DNA of 64,000 nucleotides, from the NCBI GenBank assembly GCA_030765065.1, contig CM060977.1, positions 98,473,795 to 98,537,794 of the forward strand, read 5' to 3'. Source of the stretch: Deroplatys truncata (Eukaryota > Arthropoda > Insecta > Mantodea > Mantidae). Below are positions 23,407-35,046 of the stretch, piece after piece. Each line of letters starts with the position of its first letter. The stretch's first letter is position 1. Under the pieces are notes generated by a model, which searched no databases, was not told where the DNA came from, and saw only the letters and a program-made list of their open reading frames with translations. The position numbers and the translations under genes were made by a program.

Positions 23407-24100
23407 TCTGATGTATTACATTCACATGACTTTCTCTACCCATATATTGCTTATTAGTGGGTAAAGAAACCATTCCTATTAAAGCTTATTTTCTTATCTA
23501 CTAAATTTTTATCAAAATAAACTTTTGCATAAATAGCTACATTACGCATTTCGTTATAGATATAAAGGAATCAGCGATAGTCAAATGTTTAAGAACTGAA
23601 CGCTATATGCTGGCCTTAAAATTCCATATTGTTTCCATGACATCGCGAGAAACAACTGGATGTTGACAGAACTTCACGAGATTGAACAAGTAATGATCAA
23701 TTCGAACCATTAGTAATAACGAATATCTCGAAAACGGCCTATGCCACATAAATACTTATTTTAAATAAACTGTGTGTTTTAAAGGGATCTATATTTTTGT
23801 GAGGTACGTTTTCGTCTATCTTTTAACATTTATACAAAATTCCTTCCTAATGAAGTGGACTTCACAGGCTATTCTCAGAGAGCTCAAGATATACATTTCA
23901 TTTGCCATGTAAATATATTTAATGTATGGCACTTTAAAACAATTATTAGAAAACAAAGGACCTATAAAAATGTTCCATATAAAGGGGATTTTGGTGGGGA
24001 TTTTCTTGAAGGTACTGTACAACCGACTTTTCGTCTTTGAGTTATGCTGTTCGCAGACACACAGGTAGACAGACAATACACGCACGAGGATCTCTTTCTA
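23407..24100 (-). repeat. ACTTTCTC-family repeat, nearly full
   Basis: A reverse copy from TCTGATGTATTACATTCACA to the CA-rich centre. It lacks the hairpin end. A forward fragment lies just before it at 23345-23400. Confidence 0.7.
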
Positions 24101-24104
24101 AGAA

Positions 24105-24360
24105 TCTAATGTAATACAACCACATGATTTTCTCTACCTTCTATCCTTTATTAGTGAGTGTACAAACTATTCTTATTAAAGCTTATTACTTTACTACAAA
24201 TAGCAAGTAGAGGAAGTATTGCCTTTCACCCAAAAATTCGATATCGAGATTTCATAGGAAATACATATTTTGGGCCCATTGAATTAGAATAAACCGTTTT
24301 TGGAAACATGTCCGTGTGTGTGTCTGTGTGTCTTGTGTTTATATGTGTCTGAGTTATTTA
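24105..24360. repeat. ACTTTCTC-family fragments, two orientations
   Basis: A reverse tail fragment at 24105-24190 is followed by a forward hairpin-end fragment at 24200-24360 that runs into a GT-rich tract. Confidence 0.55.
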
Positions 24361-24419
24361 GGTTCACATACTGAAACTTCTAAGGTAGATAGAAGCTAGT
24401 GCTTATAAATTACTCAAAT

Positions 24420-25720
24420 GATTGACATTCGGCAACCAAGGTGTCTTTACACTCGATATTTTTTTCTTCGCAAACGCTTGCTTCTCTCAAACACGTAAGC
24501 TAGTTTCATGCCTTCTCTTGCCTTATACGATACGGATTTCCTTCATTGCTCCGGACGCACTCCAAAATTGGGCTTACTGCGCTACCTGAATGGTTTCACA
24601 ACCAATTCATTATGCTTACACACTTTACCAAGGAATACAATCTCATAACAGATATGGTTGCATATTTTTCTGGTTCTAAAACCATTTTCCCAAAAGCAAT
24701 ATGTCTCCTGTGAGGTTGACACAATATGTGCTGGGCTGTTTCAGTTTCTTTCTTGCAGAATCTGCAAGCTATTTCATTAACCTGAAATGCTTCCATCCTG
24801 TTCAGATACTTTTTCACAGGAGCATGTCCTGTGGGAAATGCCATAGTTGTTTGCAGCTGAAGTTCGTTACATTTAAGTAAGTTTTCATATCTTTCTTAAA
24901 TGGTTTTCTAATAAATAGTTTACCATGTTTATTTCCTGGAGCCAGGATTTATGGTGTTCTGCTTTGGACCACTTCTTAATGGTCTATCTTCTCACCCAAT
25001 AAATTGTAAAGCTGCTCCTAGTAATGCAAGTTCATTAGCTTTTTCATTTCCCATTATGCCACTATGACCCGGCACCCGATGAATTGAACTTCATTCTGTT
25101 CTGCCAAGCTTGTGAGCATGTTTAAGCAGTTTAAAACCAGTCCCGGCGTTACCTTATGCGCATCTTGGATATTTAAGAAGATAAGAATGTATTTGTCAGT
25201 GTAACCTCTCCATATGTTTTCAGGTATGCATTGAATGACTGCATAAATTTCTGTTTCTAAAACTGTAGCATATTCACTCAAGGCGGGAAAAAAGCCTTTT
25301 GCACCTTGGTCTTATGCCATATACTCGAAATCCTGTTCCTAAGCCATCCTTTGAGCCGTCTGTAAACCACATCAGAGATTTCTCAGGAGTTTCCATAGTT
25401 TCATTCGTCCAATAATGACCCTGAAGTTTCTTATAAAGTGTTTAGTTGGAATTATATAGCTGAAGGTATTTATAAAGATGGATCTCCTATGTATTTGCTT
25501 ATTATGAATCAATTTCAGTAATTCTCAGTTGCTTTGCGTGTTGCAGTCTATAGAGTCCTATTCTTGCTTCCTTTATTACAATCAAATGCAATGGAGTCAG
25601 ATTCAAGAGTGTCTCAATTGCTAGCATACTTTGATGGTGAAAACGATTTGAGGACAGTGAATAAAACATGGACGTTTTGGGGAATGGAATCGGACTTGAA
25701 AAGTGATATGCCATGACTAG
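24420..25720 (-). mobile_element. LINE fragment with RNase H (I-group-like)
   Basis: A minus-strand coding remnant of a non-LTR retrotransposon. In order it holds the end of the reverse transcriptase (LAIETLLNLTPLHLIVIKEA and GLYRLQHAKQ, about 25640-25530), an RNase H domain beginning WFTDGSKDGLGTGF (about 25370) and continuing ATVLETEIYAVIQC and LTSLAEQNEVQF (25265-25070), then a C-terminal zinc-knuckle-like end, GHAPVKKYLNRM and CRFCKKETETAQHILC (24830-24710). Stops and shifts interrupt the frames. The endonuclease and most of the reverse transcriptase are absent, as in 5'-truncated insertions. RNase H after RT points to the I / LOA / Jockey-related group. Confidence 0.75.
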
Positions 25721-26004
25721 GGCTCAAAGCTCGGAGCTTAGGCTTTCCGTGCCAACAGTCTACACCTGCACTAAGATGGCAATGTGACGGAATCCCCATT
25801 AAACCTTGTCATGTAAATCATACAATCCACTTTCAAGGCGAACTCATATATTCCAAAATATAGTAACTTTCTGGCATATAACTGAATTACTTCACTTATT
25901 CTATACATAAAATAATTGCTATCAAAGCAATACTTGTTATTTCTTAAGCCATTTATGCCATCCACGCTCTCCAGGGTGTACCAAAGTAGCAAAGAGGTTA
26001 CCTA

Positions 26005-27241
26005 CAATATGTGATAAAAAGTATCCGGACACCCCACAAACATACGTTTTTCATCTTAGGTGCATTCTGCTGTCACCTACTGTCTGATACTCATTATCTG
26101 CGACCTCAATAGTCATTAGACATCGTGAAACAGGAGAATAGGACGCTCTGTGGAACTCACGGACTTCGAACGTGGTCAGGTGATTGGGTGTCACTTGTGT
26201 CAGAAGTCTGTACGCGAGATTTCCACTCTCCTAAACATCCCTAGGTCCACTGTTTCTGATGTGATAGTGAAGTGGAAACGTGAAGGGAACATGTACAGCA
26301 CAAAAGTGTACAGGCCGATATCGTCTGTTGACTGACAGAGACCGCCGACTTTTGAAGAGGGTCGTAAAGAGTAATAGGCAGACATCCATCCAGACCATCA
26401 CACAGGAATTCCTAACTGCATCAGGATCCACTCCAAGTACTATGACAGTTAGGCATGAGGCGAGAAACCTTGGATTCCTTGGTCGAGCGGCTGCTCATAA
26501 ACAACACATCACGCAGGAAAATGCCAAACGGCGCCTCGCTTGGTGGAAGGAGCGTCAATATTACACGATTGAACAGCAGCAAAACGTTGTTTGGAGTGAC
26601 GAATCACGGTACACAATGTGGCGATCCGATGGCAGGGTGTGGGTATGACGGATGCCCGGTAAACGTCATCTGCCAGCGTGTGTAGTGCCAACAGTGAAAT
26701 TCGGAGGTGGTGGTGTTATGGTGTGGTCGTATTTTTCCTGGAGCGGGCTTGCACCCCTTGTTTTTTTGCGTGCACGATCACAGCGCAGACCCACATTGAT
26801 ATTTTAAGCATATTCTTGCTTCCCACTGTTGAAGAACAATTCGGGGATGGCGATTGCATCTTTCAACATGATCGAGCACCTGTTCATACTGCACGGGCTG
26901 TGGCGGAGTGGTTACATGACAATAGTATCCCTGTAATGAACTGACCTGCACAGAGTCCTGACTTGAATCCTATAAAACACTTTTGGGATGTTTTGGTACG
27001 CCGACTTCGTGCCGACCTACATCGATACCTCTCCTCAGTTCCGCACTCCTTGAAGAATGGTCTGCCATTCCCCAAGAAACTTTCGAGCACCTGATTGATA
27101 GTATGCCTGCGAGAGTGAACGCTTTAATCAAGGCTAAGGGTGGTCCAATACCATATTGACTTCCAGCATTACCGATGGAGGGTGCCACGAACTTGTACGT
27201 TATTTTCAGCCAGGTGTCCGGATACTTTTAATCAGGTAGTG
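26005..27241 (+). mobile_element. Tc1-like DNA transposon
   Basis: An element of about 1.24 kb flanked by TA on both sides (26003-26004 and 27242-27243). The inverted ends share AAAAGTATCCGGACACC. Its size and TIR sequence fit Tc1-like elements common in animals. It contains a broken transposase and is not autonomous. Confidence 0.88.
26145..27165 (+). pseudogene. Tc1 transposase, broken
   Basis: The N-terminal helix-turn-helix reads VELTDFERGQVIGCHLCQKS and STLLNIPRSTVSDVIVKW (26150-26275). The second DNA-binding half is in another frame (LLTDRDRRLLKRVVKSNRQT, about 26310). The first catalytic block VVWSDESRYTMW is present near 26590, as is the second, IFQHDRAPVHTARAV (26860). The third, SPDLNPIKHFWDVL (about 26955), has lysine where the DD34E glutamate should be. 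The glycine-rich motif [15 protein letters not shown] is recognisable near 26700. Frame changes and stops occur throughout. Confidence 0.8.
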
Positions 27242-27243
27242 TA

Positions 27244-27683
27244 TACTGCATTCCGAACCATGTGACCGGAATAGAAATGTCGCCTGTTAATTATGGTCGT
27301 ATTCCAGACGAAATAATTAATTAATCATCAAAGTGAATGCTATAGTAGATTGACTGCACTTACGTCAGATCTCTAAAGAATATAGTGTCAGTACTGGGTT
27401 TCGAACTCGGTTCGTAATCAGAGGAGAATAATACTACCGCAATTCCTCATGAAGCTATATAATAGCTTCAACGAAAACAGGCATTTGGAGATCCTTTGAA
27501 TAAGTTAAAAACATATTTTGTAAACACGTGTGCACGTTATGTAAAATAATTTTTTCAGGAGTTAACCACTTCCAAGTTAGTCTTTCAAATGCATATACTT
27601 CTCAAGCTGTAGGTCACTATTCATTTATTATTGTGATGATAAAAAGAGCATATAATATCAAAGTCATCGCCTAGGCCCTTTTT
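27244..27683. other. Unassigned stretch
   Basis: No gene recognised. GGGTTTCGAACTCGG at 27396 resembles a tRNA B box and may mark a decayed SINE. Confidence 0.3.
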
Positions 27684-28537
27684 ATTTTCTCTACCACGTA
27701 CATAGTAGGTAGAGAAGATACTGCATTCCGCCCAAAAGTTCGATACCGAGATTTCACCGAAAATACATACTTTGAGGTCCCCTGAATCCAAATAAAGCAT
27801 TTTGAAAACATGTCTGTGTGTATGTATCTGTGTCTGAACAGCATAAAGGTTTGATAAATACCAAACTTGGTATTTAGATACAGTACCTCTAAAGATGCGA
27901 CCTCTAAACATCTGCAAGAAAATCCCCGCCCGAAGCTACCTTTAATAAGGAATATTTTTCGAAATTTTGAGCTTCTAAAACGCCTCTAACGATTTTTATT
28001 AAAATACGATATATTAGAGATATTCACAGGACAAATAAAATGCATATCTTGAATTTTCTGGGAATGTTCGCTGTGAAATCCTCTTCATTCGGAAGGAATT
28101 TAGTATAATCTTGTATAACTGTTAAATGTTAAGACATAGACTAGACAAAAAAAACGTAGATTTCATTAAAACACAGAATATATTTCAAATGATCTTTTTT
28201 GTACCATACAACATTTCTGAAATATCCGTCATTAATGGTTCAATGTGTTCATTTCTAGGTCATTCTTTTAAGTCATTTCAACATACAATTCTTTCTCGCG
28301 ATTGCATGGAAACAGTATGGACATGTTAATGCCAGCATATAGCGTTCAGTTCTTAAACATTTGATTGTCGCTATTCTCTTTGTATCTATAACGAAATGTG
28401 TAATATAGCCACTTCTGCAAAGGTTTATTTGGATTAAAATGTAGTAGATATAAATATCATATTTAGTGAAAGTAGTTTGTATACTCACTTATATACGATA
28501 GATGGTCGAAAAAGTAATGTGAATGTATCACATAAGA
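27684..28537 (+). repeat. ACTTTCTC-family repeat, full-length
   Basis: An 854-bp forward copy bounded by T runs. First internal type. Confidence 0.85.
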
Positions 28538-28639
28538 TTTTTAAAAATCAGACTATTGCTTTAGCTTACTTATTCTTCTTATACCTACAACTAAATGTGT
28601 AACAAAGGTTTATCTCGAATAATCAGAAGTATATAATCA

Positions 28640-29893
28640 AACGTAATGCTCTCTCCGTATGGTCCGTGGCCTGCATTCATTAGGACCCATGTTCAAATCC
28701 CTGGGTCGACCAATCTGATTGGTTTCTTTTTCGCGGCTTCCCTAGGTCACCAAAGTAAACACCGGATTGGATATTTAATACCACACCCAAAATTCTACCT
28801 TAGATTTAAAACAGAAAAAAAAACTAAAATAGAGGTAAAAGCGTGTGCTCTGCCATCTAACCACAGATAATGAAAGCGCTTAGACTGGACGGCACCTAGT
28901 GTCATCTGCCTGGAATGTGCGGAAGCAGAGGTACTGTTGCCTGGCACCAAGACCTCTGTTACACGTGTCGAAGCTGCCTTCTGCCCGTCACGTATGGAAG
29001 AGAAGGTACAGTTGCTGGCACTAAGACCTCTGTTACATGTGTCGACGCTGCCTTCTACCCGTCACGTATGGAAGAGAAGGTACAGTTGCCTGATAAGACC
29101 TCTGTTACACGTGTCGAAGCTACCTTCTGCCCGTCACGTATGGAAGAGAAGGTACAGTTGCCTGATAAGACCTCTGTTACACGTGTCGAAGCTGCCTTCT
29201 GCCCGTCACGTATGGAAGAGAAGGTACAGTTGCTGGCACCAAGACCTCTGTTACACGTGTCGAAGCTGCCTTCTGCCCGTCACGTATGGAAGAGAAGGTA
29301 CAGTTGCCTGATAAGACCTCTGTTACACGTGTCGAAGCTACCTTCTGCCCGTCACGTATAGAAGAGGAGATACATCTGCCTGGCAGTAAGACCTCTGTTA
29401 CGCGTGTCTAAGCTGCCTTCTACCCGTCACGTATGGAAGAGAAGGTACAGTTGCTGGCACTAAGACCTCTGTTACATGTGTCGACGCTGCCTTCTACCCG
29501 TCACGTATGGAAGAGAAGGTACAGTTGCCTGATAAGACCTCTGTTACACGTGTCGAAGCTACCTTCTGCCCGTCACATATAGAAGAGGAGATACATCTGC
29601 CTGGCAGCAAGACCTCTGTTACGCGTGTCTAAGCTGCCTTCTACCCGTCACGTATAGAAGGGGAGGTACATTTACCTAACACTAAAGCTTCTGTGGACAC
29701 GTGTCAAGTTGCCATCTACCCATAAAGTATAGCCCTATCACCAAGGCCTCTATGAACATATGACGAAGCAAGACAGTAAGGTACACAGATGAGAACTTGA
29801 AGATTAACTGTTCGCCACACGCCGAGCCACGAGATATTTTCTCACAGACCCGTCGCTATATGACCACGTAGTGAAAGCGACGTAAAATAGATA
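28640..29893 (+). mobile_element. tRNA-derived SINE, type A, expanded by an internal minisatellite
   Basis: The head (28640-28710, with a B-box-like CCATGTTCAAATCCCTGGG) and the words TTTTTCGCGGCTTCCCTAGG, GGATATTTAATACCACACCC and AGACTGGACGGCACC match the type A SINEs at 37412 and 39424. The tail CCGTCGCTATATGACCACG and GCGACGTAAAATAGA also matches. Between them, a module that is single in 37412-37872 has become about eleven tandem units (28925-29690), stretching a SINE of about 450 bp to 1.25 kb. Confidence 0.75.
28925..29690 (+). repeat. Minisatellite, about 11 units of 72-75 bp
   Basis: The unit runs from GGTACAGTTG through AGACCTCTGTTACACGTGTC and GCCCGTCACGTATGGAAGAG. Variants alternate (GCTGGCACTAAG, GCCTGATAAG and GCCTGGCAGTAAG types), and a block order recurs, so the array shows higher-order structure. 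The unit length keeps an open frame for up to 148 codons by chance. I do not call a protein. Confidence 0.9.
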
Positions 29894-30098
29894 GGAAGAA
29901 AAAGAAACATATAGAAATGGATGTTTTTGTACAAATAGTTTGCAGAAGACCCAGAAGAGAAACTCTGTGAACAGAACAAATCAGAAATTCTTTTTTGTAA
30001 AATGGTCATATCGAATTGCTTTCTTTTCTTTAGGAAAGGGAAGGAAAAGCCATAAAAAGGTCTTGCAAAAACACTTGTGACACCTGTTCATATTTCAG
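29894..30098. other. Unassigned stretch
   Basis: AT-rich. It ends in a pyrimidine-rich CTGTTCATATTTCAG that could serve as a splice acceptor for the open frame downstream. Confidence 0.25.
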
Positions 30099-30116
30099 CC
30101 TGTTGCTGTCAACATC

Positions 30117-30359
30117 ATGTTAAGGGTAGCGTTTTCTTTTGCCAGAGCAAGCGGGGCTTTGAAGTGGCAGTCCGGATGTCAGAGCTATTTGAAACCTGAC
30201 TTTTACAATGAAGTGTTCCTACATCAAAGGAATTGTTGTTCTGCCTCTCAGGTCAACATTCCGTTGAAACCTAATCGATGGGACTTAATTCAAGCACTGG
30301 TGCTTAAACATGAGGGCTTCTGGTCTGCAGACAGACATAACTTCATTTATTCCTTCTAA
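30117..30359 (+). CDS. Candidate host exon or small ORF, function unknown
   Basis: An 80-codon frame starting MLRVAFSFARASGALKWQSG. The first 25 residues have arginine and lysine but no acidic residue, like a mitochondrial targeting peptide. A possible splice acceptor (TTTCAG) ends at 30098. The frame is not part of any repeat I can detect in this window and begins with ATG. Against it: it is short, I recognise no domain, no good splice donor is visible inside it, and it runs straight to a stop. It may be a chance frame or a single exon of a host gene. Confidence 0.2.
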   Translation: MLRVAFSFARASGALKWQSGCQSYLKPDFYNEVFLHQRNCCSASQVNIPLKPNRWDLIQALVLKHEGFWSADRHNFIYSF

Positions 30360-30369
30360 CAGAAAATCA

Positions 30370-30765
30370 TGCTACTTCTCAACACGAACATGCCTTGGTA
30401 TAGGGGACGCAGCCTAACTCAGGTTACTGGTAAACATAGATGGCTGATGCCACATGTCAGGGAATTCAACGTTCTAACTTCAGTTACCAGATATGTAAAC
30501 ACAGAAATCATCAAACTATTTACAAAGGACGCACTATTTCGGTCTTCTACTGTTGTTATTAGTCATTCTGATATAGCTGTAATATTGTTTTCTTCGGTGT
30601 AAAGGTATGGTCATCTTCCTTCTCCGCCATAATCGCTGATTACCTATAACCTTAACCTGAATGTACCTTCAGTATTAAATTAAGCACTGTAGTTTGCCAT
30701 GAATTTAACACTTTCCAGCTCAGTGTTGCTATGTGGCACCATTATGCACATTTTTTGTTCGAAAT
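30370..30765 (-). repeat. Unnamed repeat D, copy 2
   Basis: Inverted match to 3925-4425, with the middle of about 230 bases absent. No class can be given. Confidence 0.5.
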
Positions 30766-30788
30766 AGCATAAAGAAACTTGACTTATA

Positions 30789-31672
30789 CGAGGTCTGATC
30801 AACAAATACTGAGACTGATTTTTTTTCACAGATGTTTATTATTCCAATTAAATGCTTACATGATCTATTTCAAAGTAGTCCCCTCCTACTTCAATGCACT
30901 TTTTATAGCGTCTCCGCCAGTCCTTGAACACGTGCTGCAGACCATTCTTTGTGAGGTCACTGAGAATCACCTCACTTTTCTTGAGCACTGCTTCAGAGTT
31001 CTCAAATCGAATACCCCTAAGCTTTGCCTTTAGTGATGGGAATAAAAAATAAGTCACAGGGTGCAGATCGGGGCTATAAGGTGGATGTGGTACACAGGTA
31101 ATGTTTAATCGAGCCAGAAACTGCATGACTTGATTTGCGACGTGAGGCCGTGCATTGTCATGATGAAGTCGCCACCCAGTCCGAGAAAGCTCTGTTCGTT
31201 TCTTTGCAATGTGCTTCCTCAGTGTAGCCAATACCGACGTGTAGTATGCTGCTGCAACAGTAGTGTGAGGGGGAACTGCATGCTGGTAAATCATTCCATT
31301 ACAGTCAAAAAATGTGATCACCATCACTTTCGCTGCAGATGGAACAACTTTTGCCTTTTTTGGTGTTGGAGAACCTGGCGATTTCCACACTGTGCTGGCT
31401 TGTTTTCTTCAGGATGATAATGATGCAGCCATGACTCATCACCGGTGATAATCGATTTAAAAAATGCATCACCCCCATTGTCTGGTATGCGAAATGCACG
31501 AAGGGTCTACAAAATAGAGCATTTCTACCAACTTACGAATGCGAGAGTGCTGCCGCCTACCAACATTATGCATAAAAACCCGCTATTTTCAAATATTTAT
31601 GTTACAGATACGAAACTATCACGGAAGCTACAGGAAAAAATCAGTCTCAGTCTTTGTTGATCAGTTAGGTGT
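30789..31672 (-). mobile_element. Mariner element, internally deleted
   Basis: The inverted ends share CTGATCAACAAA and ACTGAGACTGATTTTTT and lie next to TA on both sides. The length is about 880 bp against the usual 1.3 kb. The N-terminal coding half is missing, and sequence from near the first catalytic block joins almost directly to the 5' end at about 31500. Confidence 0.75.
30848..31460 (-). pseudogene. Mariner transposase, C-terminal two thirds
   Basis: The first catalytic block reads ITGDESWLHHYHPEENKPAQ (31455-31390). An open frame of 180 codons follows at 31390-30848 with KVMVITFFDCNGMIYQHAVP, the second aspartate in WRLHHDNARPHVANQ and the third block SPDLHPVTYFLFPSL. The usual third residue is aspartate (SPDLAPCDYFLFP) but here it is threonine, so catalysis should be lost even in the open part. 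It ends VGGDYFEID. The DNA-binding half is absent. Confidence 0.8.
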
Positions 31673-31674
31673 TA

Positions 31675-32179
31675 ATTTTCAATAATTCTCTTTTTTTGGG
31701 ATTATATTTCTTTAAATTTGATATAAACCCTGAGATTATAAACAACAATTAAAAAAGAGTGTTCAGATACAATCTGTTAAAATTCGCACATGTCAATTAC
31801 CGTTAATTTGATGTGGGCCCAGTCCATCCTTTAACAAAGACTTGGGAATATCTCAGCAGGATTTGAAATCCTTCATAGTTGAGCTACAATTCTAAAATTA
31901 AGGTAGGCCTGAGACACAAGTATTCACCATACATCATCAAGTTTCAAACCCGGCTTCAGCTGAAAATAAATTGGGCTGCAAAGGGTTAATTTATATAAGA
32001 CGCATATGTTATTAAATGTTGTTAATTACTGTATTTTAATAGTATGAAGAACAACTTATAGTTACTTTTAATGTGATTTCGGTTCCCTTACCTAAACCAA
32101 ACAATTAAATTGCTAGTTTTCTACCACACAAATACTCGTCCTCTAAAATTAAATTGCCCGAATACACAGAGAACGTCTA
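31675..32179. other. Unassigned stretch
   Basis: AT-rich. I see no gene or repeat match. Confidence 0.3.
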
Positions 32180-32585
32180 TACCAAAACTGTAAAAACAAT
32201 TAAGATTTATGATTAACTGCAAAAATAATAACTAACAATTCATAATAACCAATAACCTAACCTATTAACTAAATGATCGTATAATTAGCCTAATTAATAG
32301 AACTACAACTAATCTAATATAAATAGTAACATAATTATAATTAAATATATATAATATAATTAATATTATAACTACTGCGTCAGTTGGTAACTAAATGATG
32401 TGCGTTCAAAGTTTGAACATCTGCGAATATAAAAACAATACACGTAACGGGTGCGTATTTTCGTAGGAGTTACAGGTTATAAATGAAACCTAACAACCCG
32501 AATATTAGCAGATTCTAGTGACACCAATAATGGTGGTAAAATGTCAAAGTTGCAATTTAGTAACCTCCCGTATATTTTAACCTCT
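32180..32585 (+). repeat. Unnamed repeat E, copy 2
   Basis: Inverted match to 935-1330. Shared words include GCGTCAGTTGGTAACTAAAT (with changes) and AATAATGGTGG. It lacks the neighbouring transposase remnant of copy 1. Confidence 0.55.
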
Positions 32586-32814
32586 GTAACTATGAAGTTA
32601 GCTAGACATTGATTGTTAAGGAAATAACATCTAGCACTGTAGACTACATACTAACATTGGCGTGGAGAAAGCTATAAATCGGTCGGGAGTGAGATGGAGA
32701 AATAAAAATGTAATTTTTTACATACTAAGGACTTTATTTAGTCTCTCTTCTACAGGACACTCTTACAAAGTCTTATTCCTCTACTTACTTAAATATCGTG
32801 AGTATATTATTAAA

Positions 32815-33150
32815 TATCGTTAATCAAAGTCATTAAAGCGATTCCAGAAAATAAAAAAATTCGCAAAATGTTCTATGTAAAGGATGGTTTTGTATGGGGT
32901 TTGATTCAAAATGTTCATGTCGTATTCTTGGAAGGTACTGAATTTAAGTAACAACTTTGGTACTTATCCAACATTTTGTTGTTCAGATATGCTGTTCACT
33001 GACACACACGAACCTTTTTTCTAAAAATGTTTCTTTTTGGCTTCAGGGTGCCTCAAAAAATATATTTTCAGTGAAATCTCGACATAGAATTTTCTGGTGG
33101 AATACAATACTTCCTCCAGTTACCATATGTAATACAAAAAGTAATATAGT
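32815..33150 (-). repeat. ACTTTCTC-family repeat, partial
   Basis: The hairpin-side part of a reverse copy, with a short CACACACG centre at 33003. Confidence 0.65.
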
Positions 33151-34084
33151 GGTGTAAAAATGTAACGTGTATGTAGTATATCTGATTTTTCTAATGCAGA
33201 TTTCCCCCTTTCCTTTTTCTGAACTGACTCAGCAGGTACACATATAAGCCATTAACCAGCTGAACTGTGTTTCATGTACTTTAAATTAAAAACGAAATGT
33301 TATCTGGTTTTTAAATGCCTTTATATACTATATGCCTGCAGCGCATTAGTTTTTTTTAATACTATAACTTCAACATGAAAGTAAAGCGAACGTCGCGACG
33401 TCAGTAAAATAGCCGTGACGTGCTGATGGCATCACGCAAGTACCCATAATTATCGTAAATTTCTCTGAAAGCGCCAGAGTCTACAAGTTTTTGCGTATTA
33501 TCTTCTCATATATTTCGTCATGGTTGTTACCTCCATGAAAATAAAAGCGCCTCTCCGCTGGAGTACAGCATATATTATCAGAGAAAAGATAGAGTTTACA
33601 ACCAAGAGCGTGATGGAGCAGTATTATTACTTCAACATTCACTCGTGGATATTCTCTGCAGTGATGTTCTGAAAAAACGTTCCATTGTCCGGTAGTGTCA
33701 TTTACGTTAAAACTGTAAGGTCTGTGAACTCAATTCTCCCACTGAATTAATCATTTTACTGTGGATAGGTTTTACCCATCAAAGATACTTCTATTTAGAG
33801 GCAAAATTCTATTATTTCCCAAATTCTACAATTACAATACGCCAATTTTAAGGAAGATTACGTATACTTCCGTGCATTGTAAGTGACCATAATGAAAAAC
33901 AGCTGATTATGTTGTTAATGACAAATGGTGCCCCACCCTTAGCCAGTGTGAGCTGCTTTGTTACTCGAGCATTATTTCCAGCCATTGGAATGGCAGGGTA
34001 CTTTCACTCCCCCAAAATATGGCCGGGCTACTGAATGGTAACATTACACGGTGCGTGTTCTCACTTACGGAGTACAGTTAAAGG
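33151..34084. other. Unassigned stretch
   Basis: No gene or repeat recognised in about 930 bases. There are slightly CpG-rich patches near 33385-33430. Confidence 0.3.
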
Positions 34085-34598
34085 GTAAACGCAAATGTAC
34101 TGATGAACGGAGGGCCCAAAATTCGGGGCAAAACACCGCACGCAGGCCATCCGGCCTCTTGCGCTTCTACCGTAACCCCTGGGAGGGATGAGGTGAGAGA
34201 ACCGAAGGGCGAAAAAATTCGGATTACGACGGGCGCAAACACGAACAGGGTCTCTAATGTTTCCAGATTCAACATCTCCAACGCCGCCGAGCCACCTACT
34301 GGTCCCCGAGCCTCAGGGGATTCATGAAGGGGTGCCTATCACCATCCAGCCGCAATCCGCCGAACACCGTGATCTGGTCCTACAACCCTAAAGTAACAAG
34401 GAAGATGATGGGTACAGGAAATGAGAGGCAGAAGGGTCGTGGTAGAAGATTAACCAGTATTCTCCTGCAAACCCGCGGAAATCACGAAAAACCCATAGGT
34501 CAGAGTGTACGGTCGCCGGGGTGCGAACTCGGGAACTTCCAAATGCCAGTCGCACGCTTTACCGCAGTGCCACCTCGCTCGGTCCCAGTAGCGGTAAG
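34085..34598 (-). mobile_element. tRNA-derived SINE, type B-like
   Basis: On the minus strand the head reads GACCGAGCGAGGTGGCACTG, then GTTCCCGAGTTCGCACCCCG (B box) and GGGTTTTTCGTGATTTCCGC. About 510 bp and GC-rich. Open frames on both strands across it are chance. Confidence 0.65.
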
Positions 34599-35046
34599 GT
34601 AATGCTTCGTTGAATTCAGGCGCAAAAATAAAATGTAATAGAAATGTAGAAATAAACACGAAATGTTTCCTCTCCAAGTAGCTGATGATAGCTGTCGTTC
34701 AATTTGATGGCAAACAAATAATTCTTCACACCTTTCTTTAGAAGGCCGAATTATATCGTCTTAGTCTTGCGTGTTTTTGTACCAATTGTAGTGAAACTCT
34801 TTCTTAGAGGCTGTGTCAGAACCACCCAATCTCCCATCGGTTATAATATTTTCGTTGGTTCGTCTTTCTTTTTTTTTCTTTTTTGGTCTTTGGATTGTTC
34901 TTCAAACCACTCACATAGAGAACTCTACCGGCAGTGCAGCCAAAGGCTGGTTACCTCAAGGTGAAAATTACTCGGAGGGGAAACCACTAGTGGGATCTAG
35001 GGAAGCGGACCACTTTTTATGCGCGTTTATGTACAGTCGAGTGCAT
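34599..35046. other. Unassigned stretch
   Basis: No gene recognised. A T-rich run lies at 34864-34885. Confidence 0.3.

Noticed and set aside
28915-29361. A 148-codon open frame with repeated protein-like units
   Set aside because: It is produced by the minisatellite, whose unit length keeps frames open. Two overlapping frames on the same strand look equally good, and there is no gene context.
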